Assembly (NCBI RefSeq): GCF_001417735.1
Contig: NZ_BBUZ01000024.1
Span: 55,314-119,313 of the forward strand
Length of the DNA stretch: 64,000 bases
Origin: Streptomyces sp. NBRC 110028
GTDB taxonomy: Bacteria > Actinomycetota > Actinomycetes > Streptomycetales > Streptomycetaceae
Direction: 5' to 3'
This document shows positions 8,042-15,643 of the stretch, piece by piece. A model generated the notes under the pieces. It was not told where the DNA came from, searched no databases, and saw only the letters and a list, made by a program, of their open reading frames with translations. Position 1 is the stretch's first letter, and every line of letters starts with the position of its first letter. A program made the position numbers and the translations under genes.

Positions 8042-10240
8042 ATGGCGGACGAGCAGCTGGGTCTTGGATTTTCCGTGCCGGAGGAGCCCAAGAAGCGGTC
8101 CGAGGGTGCGTCGCCGCCGCGTGCACTCGGAGACGACGAGACGATCGACTACATCACGGGTCGCGACATTCTTAAGCTGACCGAGGCCGAAAAGGTCCGT
8201 CAGCACATTGCCCGGGTTCTCGTACACCAATACGGGATCAATCCGGACGACATGGCGCGGGACCATGTGATCGAGATCCCGGCTGGTGAGGGCACCCGCA
8301 AGAGTCGCAAGAAGGTCAGCATCGCTGTCTTCGAGCCCGACAAGCCGCACCGACTGGAATATCTGCGTCGCATCGTCATCACCAAGCCGCGCCCCCGGAC
8401 GGGCCGCACCGTCACCAAGATCCGCACGCATGAGCAGGCGACGAAGGACATTGAGGAACTCCAGTCGCTGATGAGCGTGGTGGGGCCGCAGTGCCATCTG
8501 GGCCTGTGGACCGACGACATCGACCTGTATTTCGTGGAGCGGCTCAAGAAGGACGACGAGGGCCGGGAGATCCGGTTCGAGCCTCGCTTCCGGCCCCTGC
8601 CGAACTGGCCGCGCGGCGACGATACGGCCTTCGACGCCGCCCGTGATGCGTCATCGCTGGCGGAGATCCGGCGCGCGGACAAATACATGCTCCGCTTCGC
8701 CTTCCGGCGCTGCCACAACTACATCCACGGCAACGAGGGACTGCCCAAGGACGCGGCGTTCTGGCAGTTCCTTTATGTCCTGTTCGCGAAGATCTACGAC
8801 GAACGCATGGTTCGCGAGCACGGTCGCGAACCGCGGTTCCGCATCGACATCGAGGACCTGGTCAGGACCGAGACCACCGCCACCGGTGCCCAGCGCAGGG
8901 CGGGCAGTCCCGAGGTGGCGGCCCGGGTCAAGAAGCTCTTCCACGAGGTCAAGGACTTCTACAAGAAGCAAGGGCTCTTCGACCACCGCGACGAGCTGAC
9001 GCTGTCCGTCCCCGCGCTCACCTTCATCGTCGGTGAGCTGGCGCCGTACGACCTGGGCACGACCGACATCGACGCCAAGGGCGTCGCGTACCAGGAACTC
9101 GTCGGGGACAACCTGCGTGGCGACCGCGGCCAGTACTTCACGCCCAACGAAGCGGTGAAGCTGGTCGTCGATATCCTTGATCCGCAGGAGCACGAGACCG
9201 TCTTCGACCCCTGCTGCGGTACCGGCGGCTTCCTGCGGGAGACCCTGAACCATCTGCTGCGGAAGTGGCAGAAGGCCGAGAACGGCACCTTCACCAACGC
9301 CCAGGATCTCGCCCGGCAGATGGCCGACTACCGTCGGCGCCTGGCCACCTACGCGGACGAGCACCTCTTCGGGGCCGACTTCGATCCCTTCCTGCGCCGC
9401 GCCACCGTGATGAGTTTGATGACCCTCACGGACACGGCGGGACACGCCTTCCAGATGGACTCGCTCGCGTTCCCGGACGGCCATCTGCCGGGCAACGACG
9501 AGGCGTACGGCTTCCCGCAGATAAGGCTGGGCTCGGTGGACGTCCTGATGACGAACCCGCCGTTCGGCTCGGACATCCCCGTCTCCGAGGACATGATCCT
9601 CAACACCTTTCGTCAGCGCGGCGGCCAGTACGGCGTGGCCTACACCTGGGCGAAGAACAACGAGGGGGAGCTGACGAGAGGCGAGGGGGCGACCGCTGTC
9701 TCCCCCGAGAGGCTGTTCGTACAGCGTGCCGTGGAGTGGGTCAAGCCCGGCGGGCGCATCGGCATCGTCCTGCCGAACGGCATCCTGTCCAACCCCGGCC
9801 CCGCCGACGAGGCGGTGCGCCGCTTCATCCTCGACCAGTGCTGGGTCCTGGGCAGCGTGGAGCTCCCCGTCGAGACCTTCATCGCCGAGGCCAACGTCAA
9901 CATCCTCACCACCCTGCTTTTCCTGCGCCGCAAGACCGACCAGGAGCGGCAGGAGGAGATGGAGTACGGGGCCGCCGACTACCCGGTGTTCATGGCGGTC
10001 GCGGAGAAGGTCGGGGTGGACCGGCGGGGGAACAAGGTCTATGTGCGTACTCCGGACGGCGAGGTGGTGACCGAGGAAGAGGTGGAGCGCGAGATCCTGC
10101 GGATCGGCGGTGTCGAGGTACCGCGGGAGATCCGGCGCAGCGTGCAGAAGATCGACAACGACCTGCCGAAGATCGCCGAGGCCTACCACAAGTTCGCCGA
10201 GCGGTATCAGCACGAGTTCCCCTGGAACGCGGGCGCATGA
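8042..10240 (+). CDS. MADS DNA N-6 methyltransferase (MAD2, HsdM-like with HsdR-N-like domain)
   Basis: 732 residues. Residues about 30-190 resemble the N-terminal domain of type I restriction R subunits (TKIRTHEQATKDIEELQSLM with GLWTDDIDLYFVERL). The rest is an HsdM-type methyltransferase with the SAM-binding motif DPCCGTGGFL (D389 on), the preceding GQYFTPNEAVKLVVDILDP block, and the catalytic NPPF at N505. This makes N6-methyladenine the expected product. It would mark self DNA at sites chosen by the S subunit encoded at 12326-13759. The stop overlaps the next gene's start (ATGA). MADS was described in Pseudomonas aeruginosa as a methylation-dependent anti-phage system; assignment here rests on domain content and gene order. 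Confidence 0.88.
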   Translation: MADEQLGLGFSVPEEPKKRSEGASPPRALGDDETIDYITGRDILKLTEAEKVRQHIARVLVHQYGINPDDMARDHVIEIPAGEGTRKSRKKVSIAVFEPDKPHRLEYLRRIVITKPRPRTGRTVTKIRTHEQATKDIEELQSLMSVVGPQCHLGLWTDDIDLYFVERLKKDDEGREIRFEPRFRPLPNWPRGDDTAFDAARDASSLAEIRRADKYMLRFAFRRCHNYIHGNEGLPKDAAFWQFLYVLFAKIYDERMVREHGREPRFRIDIEDLVRTETTATGAQRRAGSPEVAARVKKLFHEVKDFYKKQGLFDHRDELTLSVPALTFIVGELAPYDLGTTDIDAKGVAYQELVGDNLRGDRGQYFTPNEAVKLVVDILDPQEHETVFDPCCGTGGFLRETLNHLLRKWQKAENGTFTNAQDLARQMADYRRRLATYADEHLFGADFDPFLRRATVMSLMTLTDTAGHAFQMDSLAFPDGHLPGNDEAYGFPQIRLGSVDVLMTNPPFGSDIPVSEDMILNTFRQRGGQYGVAYTWAKNNEGELTRGEGATAVSPERLFVQRAVEWVKPGGRIGIVLPNGILSNPGPADEAVRRFILDQCWVLGSVELPVETFIAEANVNILTTLLFLRRKTDQERQEEMEYGAADYPVFMAVAEKVGVDRRGNKVYVRTPDGEVVTEEEVEREILRIGGVEVPREIRRSVQKIDNDLPKIAEAYHKFAERYQHEFPWNAGA

Positions 10241-11565
10241 TCACCCGTATCGAGGCGTACAACTACCGCTGCTTCGAGAATCTCGCCGTCGACCTGTCCG
10301 GCTTTCACGTGCTGGCCGGGGCCAACGGCTCGGGCAAGAGCACCCTGCTCGACATCCCGGTCCTGCTCGGCGAACTGATGCGCGCCGAGCGGATCGAGGA
10401 CGCCTTCCTGCAGCCGTCCCCCCGGACCGGTCGGCCCCCGCGCGCCCAGTCCCTTGCCGAGCCCGCGCACCGCGGTCGCGAGGGAGGCTTCGGCTTTGCC
10501 CTGGAGGCGCGGCTTCCCACCGAGGTCACCGAGGTCATCGCCGAAGCCACCCGTGACCCGCGCCTCCCGCTTCCCACGCATCTGCGGTACGAGCTCCACC
10601 TCGCCCCGCTCGACCAGGGCCGCGGAATCGGGATCTCCGGGGAGTACCTGGTGCTTTTCCCCGAGGACCATCCGGTACGTCCGGTACCGGGAGAGCGGGC
10701 CTTCGAGGACCCGGACGAGAAGAAGGTGACCGGGCGGGGCGGCAGCCGTCGGGTCCGGTGGGTCTGGGAGGAGGAGTGGCGCCCGGTGATCGCCCGCACC
10801 GGCGGCCCGGTGGCGCGCTTCACCTCGGAGATTGGTGGTCAGCCCCCGCTGAGCTGGCAGAGCCCGCAGAGCCGGCTGGCCCTGGACACCGTGCCGTTCG
10901 ACGCGGCGCAGTTCCCGGCCGCCCTGTGGTTCCGCGGTCTGTTGCGCGAGGGAACGCTCGCCTACGCCCCCGACTGGGCCTCGCTCCGCCAGGCCGCCCA
11001 GCCCGCCGGCCGTACGCCTCAGCTCGACGCCGGCGGCCGCAACACGCCCTGGCTGGCGTTGCGCCTCCAGCGCGAGGACAAGGAGTTGTACGACGCCTGG
11101 GTGGACCTCGTCAGGATCGCTCTGCCGCAGATCGAGGAGATCGACGTCGTCGAGCGCGAGGACGATCACCACGCGTACTTCCGCGTGACCTACGCGGGCG
11201 GCCACCAGGTCACCTCCTCCGGCCTGTCCGACGGCACCCTGCGCGTGTTCGCCCTGACCCTGCTCGCCTTCGCGCCCGACCCGCCGGCCCTCCTGGTCAC
11301 CGAGGAACCCGAGAACGGCATCTACCCGCAGGCCATCGAGATCGTCATGCAGGCCCTGCAAGCCGTACGGGACAGCCAGGTACTGGTGGCCACGCAGTCG
11401 CCTCTCGTCCTGGCCAACGCCGAACTCTCCGACATCCTCGCCTCGCGCGTTGACCACGACACCGGCGCCGTCACCGTCGTACGCGGCGACCGGCACCCGC
11501 GTCTGGCCGACTGGCGTGGTGATCTGGACCTGGGCACGCTCTTCGCGACGGGGGTGTTCGAATGA
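10237..11565 (+). CDS. MADS AAA family ATPase (MAD3)
   Basis: 442 residues beginning at the ATG of an ATGA overlap. It is an OLD/RecF-like AAA ATPase: the start MITRIEAYNYRCFENLAVDL is typical of SMC/RecF-type heads, with Walker A GANGSGKST at residues 28-36. A signature-like SSGLSDGTLRVFALTLLAF is followed by the Walker B region LLVTEEPENGIYP (E356, E357) and the H-loop-like VLVATQSPLVLANA. These ATPases sit at DNA ends or on DNA and often drive a partner nuclease. No TOPRIM domain is visible, so the effector must be another protein. It lies between the methyltransferase and MAD4 genes, all overlapping, so expression is coupled. Confidence 0.88.
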   Translation: MITRIEAYNYRCFENLAVDLSGFHVLAGANGSGKSTLLDIPVLLGELMRAERIEDAFLQPSPRTGRPPRAQSLAEPAHRGREGGFGFALEARLPTEVTEVIAEATRDPRLPLPTHLRYELHLAPLDQGRGIGISGEYLVLFPEDHPVRPVPGERAFEDPDEKKVTGRGGSRRVRWVWEEEWRPVIARTGGPVARFTSEIGGQPPLSWQSPQSRLALDTVPFDAAQFPAALWFRGLLREGTLAYAPDWASLRQAAQPAGRTPQLDAGGRNTPWLALRLQREDKELYDAWVDLVRIALPQIEEIDVVEREDDHHAYFRVTYAGGHQVTSSGLSDGTLRVFALTLLAFAPDPPALLVTEEPENGIYPQAIEIVMQALQAVRDSQVLVATQSPLVLANAELSDILASRVDHDTGAVTVVRGDRHPRLADWRGDLDLGTLFATGVFE

Positions 11566-12329
11566 GCAAGGCCGCTGCGCGGCGGGCCGCGCGGGGGAAC
11601 GGGCCGGTTGACCGGGTACCGCGACAGGCGAGCGAGCCCGTCGATGAGTCCACCAAGCGGGACCTTGTCTTCCTTGTCGCCGACCAGGGCATGAAGGCCA
11701 TGATCGGCGGTTTCCTGGGCAGGCAGGACTTCGGCCACAAACTGGGCTGCGCGTCGTTCGCCTTCGACGCCAGGCGAGACATCAAGCTCGCGCCCCATCA
11801 CGATGCGGAACTGCCGTTACGGTCGGGCGCGCTGCTTCAGCCCTGGCGGGGCGAGTACCGGCGCGCGATCGTGGTCCTGGACCACGCGTACGAGAACCCG
11901 CTGCCTGTCGACGAGATCCACAAGCGCATCGGCGCACAACTGGAGGACGACTGGCCGCAGTTCGCGGCCGTCGTCATCGAACCGGAGCTGGAGAACTGGT
12001 TCTGGTCGGACCATGTCGAGGTCATCAAGAAGGCCCTTGTCTGGCGGCCGAAGAGCGACGACCGTGCGCCGCGCCAGGTGCTGGAGGAGGCCGGGCTATG
12101 GGCTCCGGACAAGCCCAAGCCCGACGACCCGAAGGCCGCGGTCGAGTACCTGCACAAGAGGAAGTACGTCGGCGACATGAGCAACGGCATCTTCCGGCGC
12201 TTCGCGGAGGCGGTCCCGTCCGTACGCCGCTGCACGGACGCGTCGTTCCAGCACCTGATGGCGACGCTGGCGGACTGGTTCCCGGCCGAGCCGACGACGG
12301 TATACACGAGGACGGAGTACGCGCGGTGA
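11562..12329 (+). CDS. MADS protein MAD4 (unknown biochemical role)
   Basis: 255 residues, starting at the ATG in an ATGA overlap with MAD3. After a basic, likely disordered leader (about 30 residues), KRDLVFLVADQGMKAMIGGFLGR begins an alpha/beta domain. An acidic segment follows (IVVLDHAYENP, then VVIEPELENWFWSDH), a TOPRIM-like or DUF4276-like layout often seen next to OLD/AAA ATPases. On that view E and D residues of VIEPELENWFW would be metal ligands, but this is inference. By position it corresponds to MAD4 of MADS. Such partners commonly act with the neighbouring ATPase. No signal peptide or membrane segment is seen. Confidence 0.75.
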   Translation: MSKAAARRAARGNGPVDRVPRQASEPVDESTKRDLVFLVADQGMKAMIGGFLGRQDFGHKLGCASFAFDARRDIKLAPHHDAELPLRSGALLQPWRGEYRRAIVVLDHAYENPLPVDEIHKRIGAQLEDDWPQFAAVVIEPELENWFWSDHVEVIKKALVWRPKSDDRAPRQVLEEAGLWAPDKPKPDDPKAAVEYLHKRKYVGDMSNGIFRRFAEAVPSVRRCTDASFQHLMATLADWFPAEPTTVYTRTEYAR

Positions 12330-13759
12330 AGATCGCGTCCAAGGAGAATCCGGTACGGCTGAGCTGGCTGCGTGAGCAGGGGCTGCGGATGGATGCGGCG
12401 CCGTATCTTTCGGGGGCGTTCGAGGCGCGCATGCTGCTGGAGCGGTTGCCGGTCCACAAGGACAGGTTGGGTGAGCTGACTGCCGGTCACGGCGGAGGTA
12501 TCTTCAACGGACCCAAGTTCAGCCGCGTGTACGTCACCGATCCGGCGCACGCGGTGCCGTTTCTTGGTAGCACGGACATGATGGAAGCGGACTTGACGCA
12601 TCTGCCGTTGCTGAGCCGGGCCAAGGTGGCGGAGAAGCTTCCGTACCTGGAGATCCAGCCCGGAATGACGCTGATCTCCTGCTCGGGGACGATCGGTCGG
12701 ATGTCTTACGTCCGCGAGGACATGGCAGGTATCTGGTCTTCCCAGCACGTCATGAAGGTCCAGCCGAATCCGGAGCGGATTCCGCCCGGCTACCTCAACA
12801 CCTTCCTGCGCAGCCGCTTCGGTGTTCCCATCGTCGCCAGTCAGGCATACGGCGCGATCATTCAGCACATCGAACCGCACCACATCTCAGGACTGCCGGT
12901 CCCGCGCTTCGACCCGGCGGTGGAACAGGAGATCCACGACCTGGTGGAGGAAGCGGCCACGCTGCGGACCGAGTTCCAGACGGGGTCGGTCGGGGCGACT
13001 GAGGACCTGTTCAAGACGGCGGGGCTTGAGGATCTGATCGACCTGCGATGGCATGACGACAGGGCTGATGACCTTGACTTTGTGCAGCGGGGGTTGACGT
13101 CCACGACGTTGCGCGCGCTCAACTTTCAGCCCAGGGCCGAGCGGATCTTGAAGCAGTTGCGCGACGTTGACCATGTGACGCTTGGTGAGATTTGCAGGGG
13201 GGGGCAGCTCGGCTCCGGAGTGCGCTTCAAGCGCATTGATGCCGAGTCGGGTCACGGTGCAGTCTGCTTGATCGGGCAGAGACAAGGGTTCTGGATTCGG
13301 CCCGAGGGGCGTTGGATCAGCCCGAGCCAAGCTCCACCGGGGATCTTTGCCAAAGATGAGACAGTCATGATTCCCTCGCAAGGCACGCTTGGCGAGAACG
13401 AGGTCTTCTGCCGCGCGATGTTCGTCACCGGATCGTGGCTTGAGTACGTGTACACCCAGCACTTTCTCCGGGTCGTCACGGGCACCCCGGACATTCCCGG
13501 CGCCTACCTCTTCGCCTTTCTCCGCTCCGAGGCCATGTTCCGCGTCTTGCGTTCCATGTCCACTGGCGGGAAGCAGCAGGACATTCATGAGGTGCTGCGT
13601 GCCCAGATTCCGGTCCCTGTCCTTACCGCCCCCGACCGGGAACGCATCGCGGAGACGATCCGCACCGCCTACCGGAAGCGTGATGAGGCCGACCGGAAGG
13701 AAGACAGGGCTCTGGAGCTGTTGGAGCGTGCTGTGTTGAAGCACAGTGCGGCTGGCTGA
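12326..13759 (+). CDS. MADS restriction specificity subunit S-like protein (MAD5)
   Basis: 477 residues from the GTG of a GTGA overlap with MAD4; the longer frame upstream is a shadow of MAD4. The protein has two target-recognition-like halves. The first (about 40-230) includes PFLGSTDM, ISCSGTIGRMSYV and SQHVMKVQPN, and the second (about 290-470) includes IPSQGTLGENEVFCRAMFVTG and MSTGGKQQDIHEVLRAQIPVPVLT. Each half ends in a helical spacer, as in HsdS. It should set the DNA sequence methylated by MAD2. It closes the first half of the MADS operon, after which come inserted genes. Confidence 0.87.
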   Translation: MKIASKENPVRLSWLREQGLRMDAAPYLSGAFEARMLLERLPVHKDRLGELTAGHGGGIFNGPKFSRVYVTDPAHAVPFLGSTDMMEADLTHLPLLSRAKVAEKLPYLEIQPGMTLISCSGTIGRMSYVREDMAGIWSSQHVMKVQPNPERIPPGYLNTFLRSRFGVPIVASQAYGAIIQHIEPHHISGLPVPRFDPAVEQEIHDLVEEAATLRTEFQTGSVGATEDLFKTAGLEDLIDLRWHDDRADDLDFVQRGLTSTTLRALNFQPRAERILKQLRDVDHVTLGEICRGGQLGSGVRFKRIDAESGHGAVCLIGQRQGFWIRPEGRWISPSQAPPGIFAKDETVMIPSQGTLGENEVFCRAMFVTGSWLEYVYTQHFLRVVTGTPDIPGAYLFAFLRSEAMFRVLRSMSTGGKQQDIHEVLRAQIPVPVLTAPDRERIAETIRTAYRKRDEADRKEDRALELLERAVLKHSAAG

Positions 13760-13872
13760 GGTTGGGCCGGGCGGTTCTGGGACACGGGGGCGCTGTTCCG
13801 CGTGCGCTGAGGGAACAGGCCGGATGGGCCACGTGCCCCGGCCCGCTGCGGACCGGGGCGTGAGCGCAGGTG

Positions 13873-14091
13873 TCAGACGGTGGGTGCCGTGCCGTGCTTG
13901 AGCGCGGCGAGGAACGCGCCCCAGGCGTCCTGCGTGAAGACCAAGACGGGAGCGAGGGGTGTCTTGCTGTCGCGGACGGGGACGAGGCCCGAGACACCGT
14001 CGGCTACCTCGACGCATTCGTCCCCCTGCTGGTTTCCGCTGTAGGAGGACTTGCGCCAGTGGGTGGTGCTCAGGTCTGGGGTGGCTCGCAT
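13873..14091 (-). CDS. DUF397 domain protein
   Basis: 72 residues from the ATG at 14091. It is a textbook DUF397 protein: THWRKSSYSGNQQGDECVEVAD, then VPVRDSKTPLAPVLVFTQDAWGAFL. In Streptomyces these small proteins are nearly always encoded directly after an XRE-type regulator, and in several characterised cases (such as the BldB/WhiJ families) the pair controls development or antibiotic production. Here the start overlaps the 3' end of the XRE gene by 22 bases, so the two are translationally coupled. It sits inside the defence operon but on the opposite strand. Confidence 0.93.
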   Translation of the reverse strand: MRATPDLSTTHWRKSSYSGNQQGDECVEVADGVSGLVPVRDSKTPLAPVLVFTQDAWGAFLAALKHGTAPTV

Positions 14092-14918
14092 GGCTCGAAT
14101 GTCTCCATCGCCGCTTCGATCAACGCTGCGGACTCCCTTGGCGACAGGGCGCAGGCTTTCATACGATCGTACTCTCGCATGCGTCGCATGACGGTCTCCC
14201 GGTCGTCGAAGCTCTCTCCGTTCCTGGGGCCTTCTTGGTACACGGTGGTAGAGCCGTCCGGGAGCGTGAGCAGGATGAGTGTGCCGTTCATCAGGGCGCA
14301 CGCGCCCACCTTGAAGGTGACGACCTGGATCGTTGTGTGGCCTGTGTCCACCAGCGGCAACAGTGCCGCGAGCTGCTCACGCATTACTGCCGGGCCCCCT
14401 ACGGCTTGCCGTAGAGTCGCCTCGTTGAGAATCCACCAGAAATCCGGTGGATTGTCGCCCCGCAGGACCTCCTGACGGCTCAGGCGGGCCGCCACCCGGC
14501 TGTCGAGCTCCCTGGGGCTCAAGCCCGGCTCACCCTCGGGGAACAGCGCGCGCATGTACGCCCCCGTCTGGAGCAGCCCAGGAATGATGCTGGCGCCGTA
14601 CGCCTGAATCCGTACCGCCTTGGCCTCCAACTCCAAGCAGTGGTCGAACCGCCTGGGCGTGTGCTCCCGCTTGACAGCCCCCCACAGCCCTTGGAACAAC
14701 TCCCCCGTCCCGAAGGCCACATCCAGCTTCTCCGAGATCGGCGGCAGCGGAAGCCGTTCCGCCGTCTCCACCCCGTGCAGGTGCGTCTTGCTGTAGTTGA
14801 CCACGCCCGACAGGCGGTCCAGCGACATCCGGGCCAGCTGCCGCTGCCGGTGCAGCTCGGTGCCGTACAACTCCCTCGCCGAGCACGCGGGTTCGAGGTC
14901 ACGTGCGCCAGCCGTCAT
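14070..14918 (-). CDS. XRE-family helix-turn-helix regulator with DUF5753-type sensor domain
   Basis: 282 residues from the ATG at 14918, preceded by AGGGAGGG; an upstream ATG at 14972 lacks such a site. The N-terminal HTH reads ELHRQRQLARMSLDRLSGVVNYSKTHLHGVETAERLP. The rest (EAKAVRIQAYGASIIPGLLQTGAYMRALF to MRRMREYDRMKACALSPRESAALI) is the domain shared by Streptomyces XRE/DUF397 regulators. It is expected to be a cytosolic DNA-binding regulator acting with the downstream DUF397 protein. Its place between MAD5 and MAD6 makes it a candidate regulator of the defence genes, perhaps replacing the missing MAD1. Confidence 0.92.
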   Translation of the reverse strand: MTAGARDLEPACSARELYGTELHRQRQLARMSLDRLSGVVNYSKTHLHGVETAERLPLPPISEKLDVAFGTGELFQGLWGAVKREHTPRRFDHCLELEAKAVRIQAYGASIIPGLLQTGAYMRALFPEGEPGLSPRELDSRVAARLSRQEVLRGDNPPDFWWILNEATLRQAVGGPAVMREQLAALLPLVDTGHTTIQVVTFKVGACALMNGTLILLTLPDGSTTVYQEGPRNGESFDDRETVMRRMREYDRMKACALSPRESAALIEAAMETFEPCEPPQT

Positions 14919-15062
14919 CCGTGCGGCCCTCCCTGTTCCCGTTGTTCCAGGTCCCCGGAGGGGACGGGACATCCCTGTCGAGCGTAGCGACGGACGGCGA
15001 TGATAACGACACGAACGGTGATTTCCACCGCTCGCAGACCCCCTTGTTCACGGAGAACCTCG

Positions 15063-15323
15063 ATGGACGCTGCTCAGTACCCCGACAACAACGCCCCATC
15101 CGCCCCGCCCTTCCCCGTTGTCGGAGACCTCGCCTACGACACGGTCCGCAACCGCTACGGCGTCGTGATGGAGCGCACCCCGGGCCAGGTGCACCTCCGT
15201 CCCAAGGGTGGTGGTCTGGAGTGGGTCGCGCGGCCCGAGCACGTCGAACCAGCCCCGGCCAGTGAGGGCTTAAGTTCGCAGATCGCCCAGGTCAACGCCC
15301 GCAGCCGGGGGGAGGTCCTGTGA
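15063..15323 (+). CDS. Small Streptomyces-type protein, divergent from the XRE regulator
   Basis: 86 residues from the ATG at 15063 with GGAGA seven bases upstream. The core FPVVGDLAYDTVRNRYGVVMERTPGQVHLRPKGGGLEWVARPEHVEPA is a compact beta-rich segment. The protein overlaps the next gene, whose C-terminal half repeats the pattern RPxGGGLEWxxxPxxVxPV, so the two are diverged tandem copies. Genes of this kind are often found next to XRE/DUF397 pairs. No function is known. Confidence 0.8.
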   Translation: MDAAQYPDNNAPSAPPFPVVGDLAYDTVRNRYGVVMERTPGQVHLRPKGGGLEWVARPEHVEPAPASEGLSSQIAQVNARSRGEVL

Positions 15324-15643
15324 TGGGGTCCCCGGAGAGCGAGCAGCCGAACGCGTACGTCCCGCCCGCCGGTCTCCCCGGCATGCCCGTCGGCAGCCTG
15401 GTCCGGGACGGGGCGACCGGGCGCGAGGGCACGCTGAGGGATGTACTGCTCTACCAGCCCGCCGCCGTGCGGCCGGGGCCCCACGCCGCCCGGCCGGCCC
15501 GACGCCTCGCCTTCCTCCGTCCGGTCGGCGGCGGTCTGGAGTGGACCACCGAGCCGGACCAGGTGGTTCCGGTCGGGCGGGACCACCCTGGTGAGGTTCC
15601 CGACGCCAGGTCACCGGGGTCGGCGAACGGGCGGGCGGATTAG
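15323..15643 (+). CDS. Small protein related to its upstream neighbour
   Basis: 106 residues. The start is the ATG in a TGATG overlap with the preceding gene; a GTG three bases earlier is the alternative. It has GMPVGSLVRDGATGREGTLRDVLLYQP followed by RRLAFLRPVGGGLEWTTEPDQVVPVGR, parallel to VGDLAYDTVRNRYGVV...RPKGGGLEWVARPEHVEPA in the upstream protein. The stop overlaps the 3' end of the antisense AIPR gene. A function as a small beta-barrel binding partner is conceivable but unproven. Confidence 0.75.
   Translation: MGSPESEQPNAYVPPAGLPGMPVGSLVRDGATGREGTLRDVLLYQPAAVRPGPHAARPARRLAFLRPVGGGLEWTTEPDQVVPVGRDHPGEVPDARSPGSANGRAD

Noticed and set aside
8651..10213. 520-residue minus-strand open frame opposite the methyltransferase
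   Set aside because: Mirror of the HsdM-like coding sequence, no recognisable family and no ribosome binding site.
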